In this document: one piece after another, positions 33,601 to 43,240 of the stretch
Position numbering within the stretch: position 1 is the first letter of the stretch
Layout: every line of letters begins with the position of its first letter
Assembly: GCA_012845835.1 (NCBI GenBank)
Contig: JABAKD010000017.1
Span: 9,665,942-9,729,941 of the forward strand
Length of the DNA stretch: 64,000 bases
Direction of reading: 5' to 3'
Origin: Undaria pinnatifida
Taxonomy: Eukaryota; Sar; Phaeophyceae; Laminariales; Alariaceae
Translations under genes and position numbers: made by a program
Notes under the pieces: model-generated
Databases searched by the model: none
What the model was told of the DNA's origin: nothing
Seen by the model: only the letters and a program-made list of their open reading frames with translations

Positions 33601-36600
33601 CAGGTTCTAAGAACTTTCGGTTCTTCTAGCATGAGGAACAACTCAATATCAACATCATCAACATCATCAACATCATCATCCATCATCCATCATCACCCGA
33701 AACATGACCTCGAAGATATTCGTTCGCGCAACCCGACCAACCATTCTATGCCCTAGTTCAAAAACATAATACTAAACTGCACTATGGAGGTCGCAAACCT
33801 TTGGCCTAATATTAACAACTGCACCCCCTACCGCACTATACCGCACTATAGAGGGATGACTCACTTGACAACCGTCAGCTGACGCTCGGCAAGCGAGTAT
33901 TAACACTAGTAATAGACACGTCGCACTTGGTACGCCACGCGTGACAAGCGACATATTGACGGGCAACACTCGACAAGCAACACTAGACACAGCCAACACG
34001 CGACAAGTGACACTCGATCTTGGTACGTCGTAAGCGACAACGATAACTGACGCGTAAAATGACACTCGATACGTGAGAAGTGACAAACGATAAAGCGATA
34101 AACGTGACCCCCGATTGGTGACACGCCATGCGTTACACGCGATATGTGCTATGCTCCAACCGGCCTGCCGCATTTGCCTCTTGAAGCATCGACACCCAAG
34201 TTGATGTCAGTCCCTTCCGCAATACACAATTTAATGCAAACCCTTTGCTGTTTTTTTTTGCATTGTTGCATTTTTGTGTTGTCCTGTAGTACAAACCTCC
34301 CGTTCGGGATGGAGTTGAAGTCATATAACTTGATGTCCCGGGGCGTCGCAAGCCCAGAAGGGGGAGCATGGCGAGGGACTGTTTCATTGATATGAATGAG
34401 CTATTGCTTTTGCCACTGCTGTATGCTTCGTGTACGTGGTATGAGGTCCGACGATGTGTGTTTGATCGTTGCATTGGACGTGAAAATGTTGTCGTCGTTC
34501 GATCTCTTGCTGTGCACCAACCACACACACATATATCGTGATTACTGGCACCAAAGCAAGGGCTCGAGACACGGCTGCCGCTGTGCGGCTGTTGCTGTGC
34601 TGCTGCTGTTATGTACTGAGTTTGTGATAGCACACTCCACGTACACATACCTGGTACATACAGAAGCGCACAAATATACATACACGCACAGAGGCACCGT
34701 CTGTGGCTGTCACAAAGGAGAGAGCTCACAGCGCGGCTGCTGTACCGTGAATGCCACTTGTACTGAGCCTGGATCATATGTGATGCAGTAGCACAGCAGC
34801 GGCAGAGGGAGAAGGAACGTGGACGTATGGGTTTCTATGGGCTCTGCGCGCCTCGGCGAAACGAGGCGGGCGGCAGTATGGGCCTTGCTCTGTGGGTCTT
34901 TCCCGGTGCGATTGCCTCTCAGATACGGCATGGGGAGCACAAAAACTCGAGAAACAGTAGCTAGCTGCCAATCTTCCAGGTAGACAGGCGGAGGGAGGCA
35001 GTTTTGTCGGGCGAGGTGCGTTACATGTTTAGTGCGAGGTGTACAACATGAGTCACAGGGCAAAGTGCAACAGATTCGTATGATGTGCTGCTGCTGTTGC
35101 TGCTGCTGCTGGCTTTACGTAGCTGCGTCGTAGCAGACGGCGGAGAGGATGGAATATATTGGACTGATGACGTCGCACAGCGGACGGGAGAGGGGAGCGA
35201 GAACTAAAATGTTAAGACCGAACTATTTTCGAAAACAGCGAAACAGATGTGCGGGCTATTTGAAAAGAAAACATATGTGGGGTTCTCCATGCACCTGCTC
35301 GGCTCAGCGAGGCAGAAGACAACCTTTGACGAAAAGCGCCTGCTCAGCAACGTGGAATGCTCAGAGAACCGCCACGGAGCTCGGCCGCTTGGCCGGGATC
35401 CAGACATGCGTCATAATGTACTGACGCTCCCCTTGCTTGCCCCCCAGCCAAAAGTACGAGAAAAAAAACTCGGCTGCCGGAGAGCACCATGCCGAAACAA
35501 AAATGCATATTTCTCATATACACATACCAATAGTTAAACGACCGACCGACCCCCCCCCCCGCCTCATGCTACCCGTGCATCCGCCCGGTGCTCTAGGCCT
35601 ACCGTACATGGAAAGTTTAAGTACATGACGAGCAATCTCAACAAGGCCATCGTCAAGCGATGGCGTGCTAAATCTCAGGTGAATTTTGTCACGTTGGTGA
35701 TGCTCCCCAGGAAGAGTAATGTTTTTGTTGCTTTGGTGGTATTGGTAGTAGATAGTGGTAGTGGTGTTATTGACGTTCGTTGTTGACGTTCTTGTGGCTC
35801 TTGTCGTTTTCCTTTTGCTTGGTTGTTGTATTAGTGCCCATTAATTATATCTCCGTATCATACGTCGTTGTCTTTCCTTCATCCGTTCGCTTTTTATCTA
35901 GATCTACGAATGCTCCGACGAAGCTTCCGACGACTGGTACTGGCTCTACGCCGCCGTTGCATTCGACGACATCCCCATGACCGTCATCTCCAACGACAGA
36001 ACCAGGTACTGAATGTGTTTTTTTAGTGTTCTGCTGTAGTTGTTGCTGTAGTTGTTGCTGTAATTATTGCTGTAGTTGTTGCTGTAGTTGTTGTTGGTGG
36101 TGTTGGTGTTGGTGTTTTTGTTGTTGGTGTTGTTGTTGGCATTCCTCGTGTGATGACGGAGCAAAGCACTAGTTACAAGTGCGATGTTGTTGGTGTGCCC
36201 TGAGCGCTCCTCAGCTCTTCTTTGACATGTGTACACACGTAGGACAGATCACGATCTAGATTATACAGATCATATAGACCATATACACCGCCTTTACCGC
36301 AATACTGGAGTATTTTATAGGATAACATATGGAAATCGGGGAATTTGGTTTGGCCCACGTGTGCTTCCAGTATTATGAGAATGAAAATATCAAAAACTGC
36401 CCGAAACATTATACCTGTAATAGTGTAGACCCTAATCCTAGCCCTAACCGTAACCCCGACACCCAACCATAACCATAACCCCTACCCATACACTTTTGTC
36501 CGGAAAAATTGGTCGGCCACATCGAAAGTATATATCCAAACATTCCCCAATCTCCATACTTTATCCTAGATAACAATCTAGACGTCTCTTAAAAGGCTAC

Positions 36601-39070
36601 GGATCGTATTGATCATGTAGATAGTATAGATCATATACGGTGGTTATAACATGCGGTGCGGGATTTGTCTAGTATAGATCCAACTCAGAAGACATGTGCT
36701 AGGTCATCTAGATCATACGCTCCCCACTAGACAATATTATCTATAGGCCATACAGATCGTACAGATCAGGGATCCGTCTGCCCCGACAAACACAGATAGT
36801 CTGTAGATCAACTATAGATCAATAGGGATCTCATCTGTCCGGCATGTGCATATTTTTTGTAGTTTGCTTCGTGCTTGCTAGCGATGAGGTTGGCCTCTCC
36901 GTCTGCAAGATCGTCGTCGTGCTCGCCGACCCCGACTGCACGGACTGTCCCGGGGACGACCTTGACCGTGCTCTTGCCGTGTCACGGTGCTGCACTCATT
37001 TTTTTCTGGTCGCGGGGCGGACTTTTTTTTTTGTTTCGTTCCGGCGACCCCTCCTACCCCCTAGATGGTACCGCCTCATTATCATTGTTGTGTGATGTTC
37101 AGAGCTAAACATCTTCAGCAGATCGATCAGGCTGCGATATTGTTGCGTTGCCGATGCTCGAGAGTATGGGCATGACACCCATACTGCTGCTGTCTGCCAT
37201 ACATACTGCTGCTAGTGCTGCTAGTGCTGCTAGCTGCTCGCTGCTCGCTGTTGCTTGTCGGTACGGTAACTAGATGGTATGCATGTACTCGTGCAATCGG
37301 GATCGTTCTGGTCGTAGTTTAATCAACGAACGAGCGTATGATATGACATAATTCGAGTACTGGACTCGTGGTAGTGCAGCTGCTGTGGGCGAACGAGTAC
37401 CACTTTCAACTAGACCTGAAGGGGGGAAACGGCAAATGCACTGGATGAGAGCGCTAACTGGCGATAGTGTTCGAAGCGTTTGGACAGGCTTCTCTCCGTC
37501 GCTTTACATCCGAGTAGTCAACCGCTGCTCTAGTTTTTTGTGGGTCAACTTGCACATTGTGCCTGGCACATGATGGAGTTATTGTTTTGCAGTATTTTAT
37601 TTCTCGCTCGAAGATGGTTTGTGTTTAGTGCAGCTTTTGGTAGTACTCTTGTCACATTTCCGGCCTATGATACTACATTGTCGACCTCTACGGCAACGCG
37701 CGGAGCTCGGGCAGGCGTCAGCCCGGCGCGGCGAAGCCCACTTGTACATTTTGAGTGTTTTTCTAACGAATGAGCAGGAGAGGTCGGTGCATTAGCATCA
37801 TTATTTTTTCGCTGTTGTTAACATGCCTTGCCGTATGACGATGCAATGTAACTTTATCTATCTATTTGTTGCTGTTTAAACCCCTGTCTTACAGCCGTCA
37901 TCTCCAACGGTCGAACCAGGTACCAGTGCGACAATAAACAAAAGCTCGATATGAAGAATACTTGAAAATGTGCGAACTTCGAGATTTTAGGTAGGGGGTG
38001 ATAATTAAACGTCCCGGGACAATGATAGTTTTAATCCTTGATCTATCTGCATGGAGATACGATTGTTACCCATTCTGAGGTGTATGATACTAGGATCGCA
38101 TGGCCTCAATTCCATATCGAGCTATTTTATTGCCTTTCCCATCGAGCTTATACTTTTTTACAGACTGGTAGTGGTCAAGCAAAAGTTGGTGTTGCAATGT
38201 CTGTCAGCTCATCGACGGAACTGGGTGGCGAATATCAGGCATGGAGCATGCAAGGATGTCGGGGCAGTATCTTTTTCAAGGTTTGGCTGTTGTTGACACC
38301 CCCTTGGCTTAGGGCTGCGCATTGCGTCGTGTCTTTTTTATTCTTGTATTGTTGTTGACACCCATTGTCGTATGACGGTCCAATACCGCTTGTCATTGTT
38401 GTTCACCCCCTTATATACAGCCCCTGTCGTGCATCGTCCGGATACACTAGAGTTGTCGCAGTATCTGTTTCCCCATCGACCGAGCCAGGTAACAGGCGGG
38501 TAACATTTGCCGCTGCTGCTCTAAAATGTTTGAGAGTAACACCACGTGCGGCACTGTTCGAGGACAACCTGATTTAACGATAACGCCGTTGTTGTGTTCA
38601 TCCTCCGTCCCACGTATCTGCTTCATTTGGCGGTTGTTTTTTCTTCAGCCATTCCACACTCGCCGTATGATATTTTTATGATCTCTTTATTGATTATTAC
38701 TTTACGTATTTTACGACGACACTATTGTCTTGTTAATCGTTCGCCCCACGCGTCCGCTTAATTTGACGATGACGCTGGTGCTTTGTTCATGAGCCTCGTG
38801 CGTCCCCCAATTTTGATGGTACTTGTATTGTGTAGCTCCTCAGCCATTCCACGCGACCGCCATAATTGATGGTGACTTCCTTTGATGATGCCACCGTTGT
38901 TGTGTTGCTCGCCCTCCCCGCGCCTGAGGACAGAGATCACCGCATGTCTTTGGCTGAGCCGGTACCTTTTCTGAGGTGGAGGACAACGCAGCTCGCCAAG
39001 TTCGAGCTCAGTTGGGGCCTCATGCATCTTATGGCCAGGAAGGATAATACCGAGGCGTCAAAGGTAGTGG

Positions 39071-39123
<53 letters not shown>

Positions 39124-39184
39124 GCTGCTGCTGTTGGTGTTGCTGTTGTTGTTGTTGTCGTTGTTGTTGTTCTTGTTCTTGTTC

Positions 39185-39216
<32 letters not shown>

Positions 39217-42090
39217 GCTGCTGCTGTTGGTGTTGTTGTTGGTGTTGTTGTTGTTGCCGCTGTTGCTGTTTAGGATAAGGGTCCCAGCAGGACGCCAAAG
39301 GCGCCGCTTCTTATTCTGCTTTTGCTACGAAGTGTATACCTTGTATATATTTTGTCATTTTTCGTCATTTCGGTCTTCTTGTTTTGGTGTTTCGTGCCTT
39401 GTTTTTGTCCTTGTTATTTTTGTTCCTTTGGATAGAGTGCAGTACATGAATACCCTTACGGCCAAACGACTTGAAATTCGTGCGACACGTTTTTGCAGTA
39501 GTAAAAAGGGTTAACTAAGGCTTCATGACCTCTTCCATTAAATGTCTTGTCCCTCCCGACCCCCCCGATTGGTGTTCCCCACCCAGGGCCTGAACTCCCA
39601 AGGATGGCCCAAAAGGCCCCCTTCTGTGGCAATACAGGCCCCTCCACCTTTCACACGCGACATACAAAAGAGTGACCAGGTAAGCTCTTGCGCTGTGTTG
39701 CGATGTGTTGTGTTGCGTTGTGTTGTGTTGTGATCTGTTGTGGCGGGTTGGGTTGGGTTGGGTTGGGTTGGGTTGGGTTGGGTTGGGTTGGGTTGGGTTG
39801 GGTTGGGTTGGGTTGGGTTGGGTTGGGCTGGGTTGGGTTGGGTTGGAATGGGTCGTGTTGGGTTGGGTGTGTTGTGTTGTGTTGTGTTGTGTTGTGTTGT
39901 GCTGTGCTTTGCTGTGTTGTAGTGTTTGGTTTTCGACGCGCAAGACGGCGTGTTCCATTCCAGCGGGCCGTGCGATATGTGCAGTTTTTGTGCGTGCTGC
40001 GTGCTGATCGTCTCTGGGTGTGTTTGTGCGTGTCTGTGCATCTGTATTCGTCTTTGTGTGCCTGTGTGCGTATGCGTCTGTATGTACCACCGCTGCCTCC
40101 GCCGCCGCCCTTTTCGTTAATATTTTTCAACTCCCACCGCACTATGCCCATTCAGGGTTGCTGGCACCTGCCCGCGGGAGGGGAAGACGACTGGCTTTGT
40201 ATCGACGTCCCTAGGGGTTTGGAGATGGGGTTGGACACGTTGCCGGTCCCGCGAAGAAAGACGCCGCCTAATGGCGCTCAGACCCCGCAGGGTGTGGGCG
40301 ACGGTCACGTATCTAGCAGTTCAGCGGGAGACAATGCTCCTAGTACTGCTGTCGCTGCTGAAGTTGTTGCGGATTTGGAAGATGGGGAGGTAGGGGAAAG
40401 CGGGGCCCGCGAGGAGAAAGGGGGCGCGTCAGATGATAAGATGCGGGAGGTGAGCTTGGTCTTTCGTTGGAAAAAGTGTTTTGTGATTATTCAACTGTCC
40501 TTACATTTGTTTTTCCACGTCAAATTTTCGTTATCTTCGCGTTTTTTGTCCATCTTCCCCCCTTTTCGTAACCCAGATACGGGGTCGCATGGCATCCCCC
40601 CTCGCATGGCATCCCCCCCCCCCCGCCGCGCGCCCCAAACCGCGGTGCTTTCCTTCACTTTCTTCCGACATCTACTAGTTTTAGACTCTTTTCCAATTGC
40701 GACAGCTTGCGGAATCGGTTTTTCGGCAAACAAATACTATTGACGTTCCTCACTCACTCGCCGTTGTTCTCGACCATATTCGCTATACTGGTGATGGGCG
40801 AATTTTCGTGCTCGCTTTAGCCTCGGGTGGCTTAAACCGTGCACTAGTTGCCTCTAAGAGCAATACGAAAGTAAAACATGATAAGCGCCACTTTCACTAA
40901 AAGCGATGGCTCAGTACCCCATATTTATTGCGTTCGCAAAGTCCGCAAGACGCCTCCCCCCAAAGCCCCCTCAACTCCCCTTCCCCTTCCCTCTTCCTCC
41001 CCATCACCCTCCCAATCACGCCCACCGTCCCCCTCCATCACGTACTCTTGTGTTTGCCCCCCCCCCCCCCTCCCTACCCGCAACTTGCAACGCCTTCACG
41101 TGGTGTGCTGCCGCTATCACGGTTATCGTCCTCATCGATAGTAATCATTATTTTCATCACCATCACCGCTATAATCCTTACCCTCACTGTTCTCGTCAAC
41201 CCCCCCCCCCCACGCCCTCCTCACCGACCACCCCCACCCCGCAGCACCACCACTATGAACCACTACCCCCTTCCCCCATCTCACCCCCCACGCCCCTCCG
41301 ACTACCCCCCACCAACCACCACCAGGTGGGCGGTTTGCTGCAGTCCATGCGCGTGAAGCGGAGAGCCTCATCCGGCTCCCGCTACTCCACCCAGGGTACC
41401 GTCGAAGAAGCGGCCAAGGTGGCAGAAGCGGTAGCCGCTAGGGCAAAAGTCGCTGCGGCTACCGCCGCCGCAGCCGCCGCTACCGCTCCAGGTACTGCGC
41501 CGCGAAAATCGTCATCCAAAACCACGGTCACAGACACCGCGTCGAGGAAAAAATGGTCCAACTTGAATGGAAACCCCGAAAACGATGGGGAACCTACCCC
41601 TAGGTCTAGCTCAGACTTTCCCGAGGGGGGAGGCGGTAGAACTAAAGCGGAGGCGCGAATAGCGTCACCCCAAAACAATGGGAACGTCGTGAATAATGAG
41701 GGGGCTGACGTTAACTCTAGCGCAGGTTTTTCAGAGGGAGAAGGCGTTATAACTTCCGGGGACGCAGTGGATATGTCCCCTGTGGGGTTGGAGAATGTTG
41801 AAGCGCCTTTAGATGGTGATAGTAGTGGTGTTGCCGGGGACCTGGGAGGCGTTGTGAAGGGAGCAGATGGGGGGTTGGGGGATAGTGGGGAGGCGTTGCG
41901 AAGAGGGGGAGAGGAGTTGCCGATAGGATCCCCACCTGATGAAGGCGATGCGGCGGTGGGGGAGGGGGTTGGTGAAGGGCGGGAGTGGGCGTCGATGACT
42001 GTGGTCGCTCTTAAGGAGGAGCTTAGGAAGAGGGGGCTCAAAGTGAGTGGCAGAAAAGCGGAGCTGGTGGCGCGCTTGTTGGAAACGTGA
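17575..42090 (+). CDS. Protein-only RNase P (PRORP) with C-terminal SAP domain
   Basis: Seventeen phase-consistent exons: about 17575-18353, 18860-18937, 19983-20143, 21181-21310, 24508-24568, 25102-25253, 25772-25949, 28193-28389, 31707-31830, 32930-33006, 33241-33351, 35597-35678, 35902-36005, 38934-39063, 39638-39679, 40156-40449, 41326-42090 (stop 42088). The enzyme removes 5' leaders from pre-tRNAs. Exons 3-6 carry PPR repeats (ALDKFNRALAAGV; ALDLIRDMVKQGVQP; EHMEQQGVIP). Exon 8 has the zinc pair CPACGG. Exons 10-14 form the NYN nuclease: VIDSANV, PLVVIAEKYID, SDDWYWLYAAV and SNDRTRDH retain the four metal-binding Asp. Exons 15-16 give PPPF and the second zinc pair GCWHLP...WLCID. Exon 17 ends in a SAP motif, MTVVALKEELRKRGLKVSGR. 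Exon 1 (Q/R/P-rich with polyQ) and the true start are uncertain. Confidence 0.88.
17738..18350 (+). repeat. CAACGACCA tandem repeat, CAG tract and GGC tract in PRORP exon 1
   Basis: 17800-18010 is a degenerate 9-15-base repeat translating as QQRPT or QQRPA units. 18128-18178 is a CAG/CAA run (polyglutamine). 18305-18349 is a GGC/G run (polyglycine). If exon 1 is coding, PRORP has a disordered N-terminal extension. The coding claim rests on an open frame of about 260 codons and a phase-matching donor at 18353. Confidence 0.6.
18430..18859. repeat. TTTTGATTGG-type degenerate repeat in PRORP intron 1
   Basis: Imperfect repeats of TTTTGATTGGTN followed by a CGTTTC/GAAACG block recur at about 18490, 18590, 18680 and 18800. 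They end at the real acceptor, which reads TTTTGACAG. Confidence 0.45.
19415..19560 (+). repeat. Dispersed repeat (SINE-like family), body fragment
   Basis: GCGCCTA.CGGCGTGGGTAGG ... GAGGGAAGAA ... GGCGCGTACCGTAG matches the units at 29125-29510 and, inverted, at 51430-51600. It is diverged. Confidence 0.65.
20262..21180 (+). repeat. Array of five echoes of the PRORP PPR exon (21181-21310)
   Basis: Units near 20267, 20453, 20690, 20845 and 21010 each carry an AG acceptor, then AGGGGTATG or a variant, then codons equivalent to E-x-N-T-x-V-P-L-I-R-G. The real exon at 21181 is the sixth unit and the only one that continues into the second PPR helix and a donor. The spacers are made of CCGCTGTAAC units. 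Several echoes remain open in the phase of the real splice junction, so each could act as a decoy or alternative acceptor. Confidence 0.88.
21398..22210 (+). mobile_element. Non-autonomous DNA transposon (PIF/Harbinger-like MITE)
   Basis: Terminal inverted repeats of about 26 bp (GACCGGTGACAATGGAAAGG at the left, its near-complement at the right) are flanked by the trinucleotide TTA on both sides (21395-21397 and 22211-22213). A TTA duplication is typical of PIF/Harbinger elements. No transposase frame was found. It lies in a PRORP intron. A truncated relative in opposite orientation is at 61774. Confidence 0.85.
23755..24065 (+). mobile_element. MITE-like repeat, GAGTCATCCC family, copy 1
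   Basis: It starts GAGTCATCCCTCTTTTGTGCGG and contains the palindrome TCCTCATGTGAGGA twice. It shares the middle block GGTTG.GCGAACGAATG.CTTC.AAGTCAT with copies at 24066, 27103 and 33573. It sits in tandem with the next copy, in PRORP intron 4. Confidence 0.65.
24066..24300 (+). mobile_element. MITE-like repeat, GAGTCATCCC family, copy 2
   Basis: It shares CCTGTCCGGTTGACCTCCTC, GTCGGGTTGCGCGAGCGAATG and a terminal GGGTGGGATGGC block with 27103-27378. It is followed by a GATGAT/GGTGAT microsatellite to about 24425. Confidence 0.65.
24600..25101. repeat. GTT microsatellite and C-rich tract in PRORP intron 5
   Basis: 24612-24650 is (GTT)n. 24945-25050 is a cytosine- and CA-rich tract with runs of ten or more C. 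The next exon starts at 25102. Confidence 0.9.
25254..25730. repeat. CAGGGCAGT tandem repeat and GGT/GAT-rich satellite
   Basis: 25269-25310 contains five units of CAGGGCAGT. 25320-25690 is a strand-asymmetric array of GGTGTT, GGTGGT and GATGGT. Long open frames on both strands here are compositional. Confidence 0.9.
26965..27950 (+). repeat. Echoes of PRORP exon 8 with MITE-like copy 3 between
   Basis: 26973-27020 repeats the start of exon 8 (AGCGCCGACGACGA.GATTGG at both 26973 and 28204). 27916-27935 repeats GAAGAG.TTCCA.AGCGCCGA. 27103-27378 is a third GAGTCATCCC-family element. The rest of intron 7 shows no gene. Confidence 0.65.
28390..28391 (+). promoter_or_regulatory. GC-type 5' splice site, PRORP intron 8
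   Basis: The exon ends GAGCAG and the intron begins GCAAGT, the strict consensus for GC-AG introns. Phase is correct into the exon at 31707. Confidence 0.7.
29125..29510 (+). repeat. Two tandem copies of a 193-bp SINE-like repeat body
   Basis: 29125-29317 and 29318-29510 are near-identical tandem units, each from AGCACGCGTCGTCAC to the GGGGAG..GAAGAGGG end. Related bodies are at 19415 and, inverted, at 51430. A CTACTACT piece near 29530 matches the CTA tail of the 51-kb copy. Confidence 0.85.
30373..30775. repeat. 60-bp minisatellite in PRORP intron 8
   Basis: Four units of about 60 bp (CAACCCGCGGGCCGGATCGT, then GACCCGTGAAAAATCCCC, then a T run and CCAGTACC) lie at 30540-30765. They are preceded by CCGACCCGACCC-type sequence. 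The minus-strand frame of 144 codons across it is a repeat artefact. Confidence 0.9.
31225..31515 (+). repeat. Two upstream echoes of PRORP exon 9 (5' half)
   Basis: 31227-31297 and 31438-31507 repeat the start of exon 9 (31707), including the preceding TGCAG- or TGTAG-like acceptor and a block matching CCACAAGAACAAGAGGATG. The 31438 copy is closer. Downstream T-rich intron sequence is also partly repeated. Neither stays open. Confidence 0.85.
31831..31832 (+). promoter_or_regulatory. GC-type 5' splice site, PRORP intron 9
   Basis: Exon 9 ends CAGAAG and is followed by GCAAGC. It joins in phase 0 to the exon at 32930. This is the second GC-AG intron in a row. Confidence 0.7.
32039..32479. 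mobile_element. Foldback MITE with CTAAA target duplication
   Basis: This is a 441-bp unit whose ends are inverted repeats of about 110 bp (left end GCCATCTCTTATAATTGACT, right end the near-complement). CTAAA flanks it on both sides (32034-32038 and 32480-32484). It is non-coding and lies in PRORP intron 9. Confidence 0.8.
32690..32800 (+). repeat. Downstream echo of PRORP exon 9 (3' half)
   Basis: 32737-32776 repeats CAGCT.C.G.ATTCGTCGACTGGCTC.ATGCTCAGA from the exon end at 31793-31830, together with the GC-type splice region. The real exon thus has front-half echoes upstream and a back-half echo downstream. Confidence 0.8.
33573..33864 (-). mobile_element. MITE-like repeat, GAGTCATCCC family, inverted copy
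   Basis: The inverted ends are TCAAGTCATCCCAC at 33573 and GGGATGACTCAC at 33853. The interior shares the GCGCGAACGAATATCTTCGAGG block with the copies at 23.8-24.3 kb. An internal CATCAACAT microsatellite is at 33648-33700. Confidence 0.7.
33865..35596. other. PRORP intron 11 remainder
   Basis: 33900-34110 is a degenerate minisatellite of GACAAGCGACACTCGA units. 34585-34615 and 35085-35110 are GCTGCT tracts. No exon is supported, although several open frames of 60-130 codons occur. Confidence 0.5.
36006..36840. repeat. GTTGCTGTA microsatellite and CATACAGATCAT satellite
   Basis: 36035-36135 is a TGTTGCTGTAG/TTGGTG repeat directly after a PRORP donor. 36240-36330 and 36590-36830 carry degenerate GATCATACAGATC units, also found at 27040-27070 and 61480-61760. 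36428-36450 has CCCTAA-like units. Confidence 0.75.
37890..38510 (+). repeat. Echoes of PRORP exon 13 end
   Basis: 37892-37921 repeats CCGTCATCTCCAACG.C.GAACCAGGTAC, the last bases of exon 13 (35975-36009) with its donor. Weaker related segments ending GAC.GA.C.GGT occur at 38170-38230 and 38425-38495. Confidence 0.75.
38570..38933 (+). repeat. Repeated acceptor regions before PRORP exon 14
   Basis: Three units of intron end sequence (38573-38620, 38757-38810, 38878-38933) share GAT.A.GATAACGCCGTTGTTGTG-like text and a C-rich stretch. The segment CTCAGCCATTCCAC is also duplicated (about 38645 and 38838). Only the last leads into coding sequence. Confidence 0.7.
39064..39275. repeat. GTT microsatellite
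   Basis: About 200 bases of GTT with GCT, CTT and GTC variants lie immediately after the donor of PRORP exon 14. The polyvaline, polyleucine and polyglutamine frames are artefacts. Confidence 0.95.
39690..39905 (+). repeat. GGGTT pentamer array (G-quadruplex-prone) flanked by TGTTG
   Basis: 39744-39870 is a run of more than twenty GGGTT units on the coding strand, flanked by TGTTG units. It starts about 65 bases after the short PRORP exon 15. The transcript would be able to form stacked G-quadruplexes. Confidence 0.9.
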
Positions 42091-43000
42091 CCCCTGTCAA
42101 GCGTGGGTTTGCTAGTGCTAGTGGCGTTTTTTTTGTTAAGGAAGGGGATAGGTACGGGTCCTACGATAGGGATAGCACTCTTCAGCCACCACATCTGTCA
42201 ATGTCACAGACGACGCTCCTCAAATGAGGGACTATGAGGAACTGCTCGATTTCGTTGGAATATTTGTACCGTTTTTTGTTTTACGATATTGTTGCGAGGG
42301 AATATGAGTTTGTAATTCGTTGTCCACCCTGGCCTCGGGATTGCGCTTAGGGCTGCCCACTCGTTGTTTCTCTAAAGAGAGTTTTGAATGTGTGAGGTGT
42401 GACGCGGGGTACGATAGAGGTGTGGATATCACTTTTCAGCTAAAACCTTTTCTGAATGCCGGAGCTTCTTGACCAAAATTCGTGGTAAAACGCCATTGTT
42501 TTTTGCAATATCAAATATTTTTGTGCTTAGGCCATGAGTCTGTTCAACGAGTTGCACTTTTGGTTCACTAAAAAATAAGAAGCGGTTTTGTGGTGGGGTA
42601 TAGAGCTCTTCAGGTGAGGACGCTCAGCCAAAATATGGTACACCTCTGCCGTAGTATGTGTCGTATAGAAGCCCTCAAGTCAGGGGTCTCAGAAAGTTTA
42701 TTTGCATCCCTACCGCGTCATGCGTCGGTACGGGGAACGATGGTTGGAACCCTTGTGTGTGAAGAATGCTAACGGCATGGGTGGGTTTGTATGTTATTAA
42801 TAGGGACAGCCGCGATTAGGGTGTTGTGGCAGTGCTGTGTGCCAAAGGCACTATTTAAATATCATTACGTGTCATTTTCATGGTGTTGAGTTGAAGATTA
42901 TATATTCAACATAGATAGTATAATTATTAGTGGCAGCACACAGCGTTCTACATCTGGCTCATTAGTTCGCTTTGCAGCCATCAACGATGTTTGCCTGCTT

Positions 43001-43240
43001 AGGGCCGTTCCTAACGAACGAACCCAACAGATGTCAGGGGTCGTGACAACAAAGGAAAACATCCGCGAATCGTGACATTTATCAGGAATCCGGACTTAGA
43101 ATCATTTCAATATTTTCCTTGAAAAATGATGTCAGGATTCCTGACGGAAAAAGTGTTTTTTTTTTTCAAAACGTGACGTTTCGGAATAACAAGATGTCGG
43201 GAATAGTCGTGTTTTGTCAGGATTCGTTAGGAACGACGCT
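43001..43240. mobile_element. Short MITE with CGTTCCTAACGAA inverted ends
   Basis: The left end AGGGCCGTTCCTAACGAA and the right end TTCGTTAGGAACGACGCT are inverted repeats of about 18 bp bounding 240 bp. Inside, TCAGGA.TCC.GAC motifs recur in both orientations. No frame with domains was found. Confidence 0.8.

Noticed and set aside
33648-33700. CRISPR-like array
   Set aside because: The short CATCAACAT repeats have no unique spacers of constant size and lie in a eukaryotic intron.
39029-39298. Polyglutamine frame on the minus strand
   Set aside because: It is a translation of the GTT microsatellite in a PRORP intron.
39688-40743. Plus-strand open frame of 351 codons with G-W-V-G-L repeats
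   Set aside because: Its length comes from the GGGTT and TGTTG arrays. Only its end overlaps coding sequence, and PRORP exon 16 uses the same frame from 40156 after a clear acceptor.
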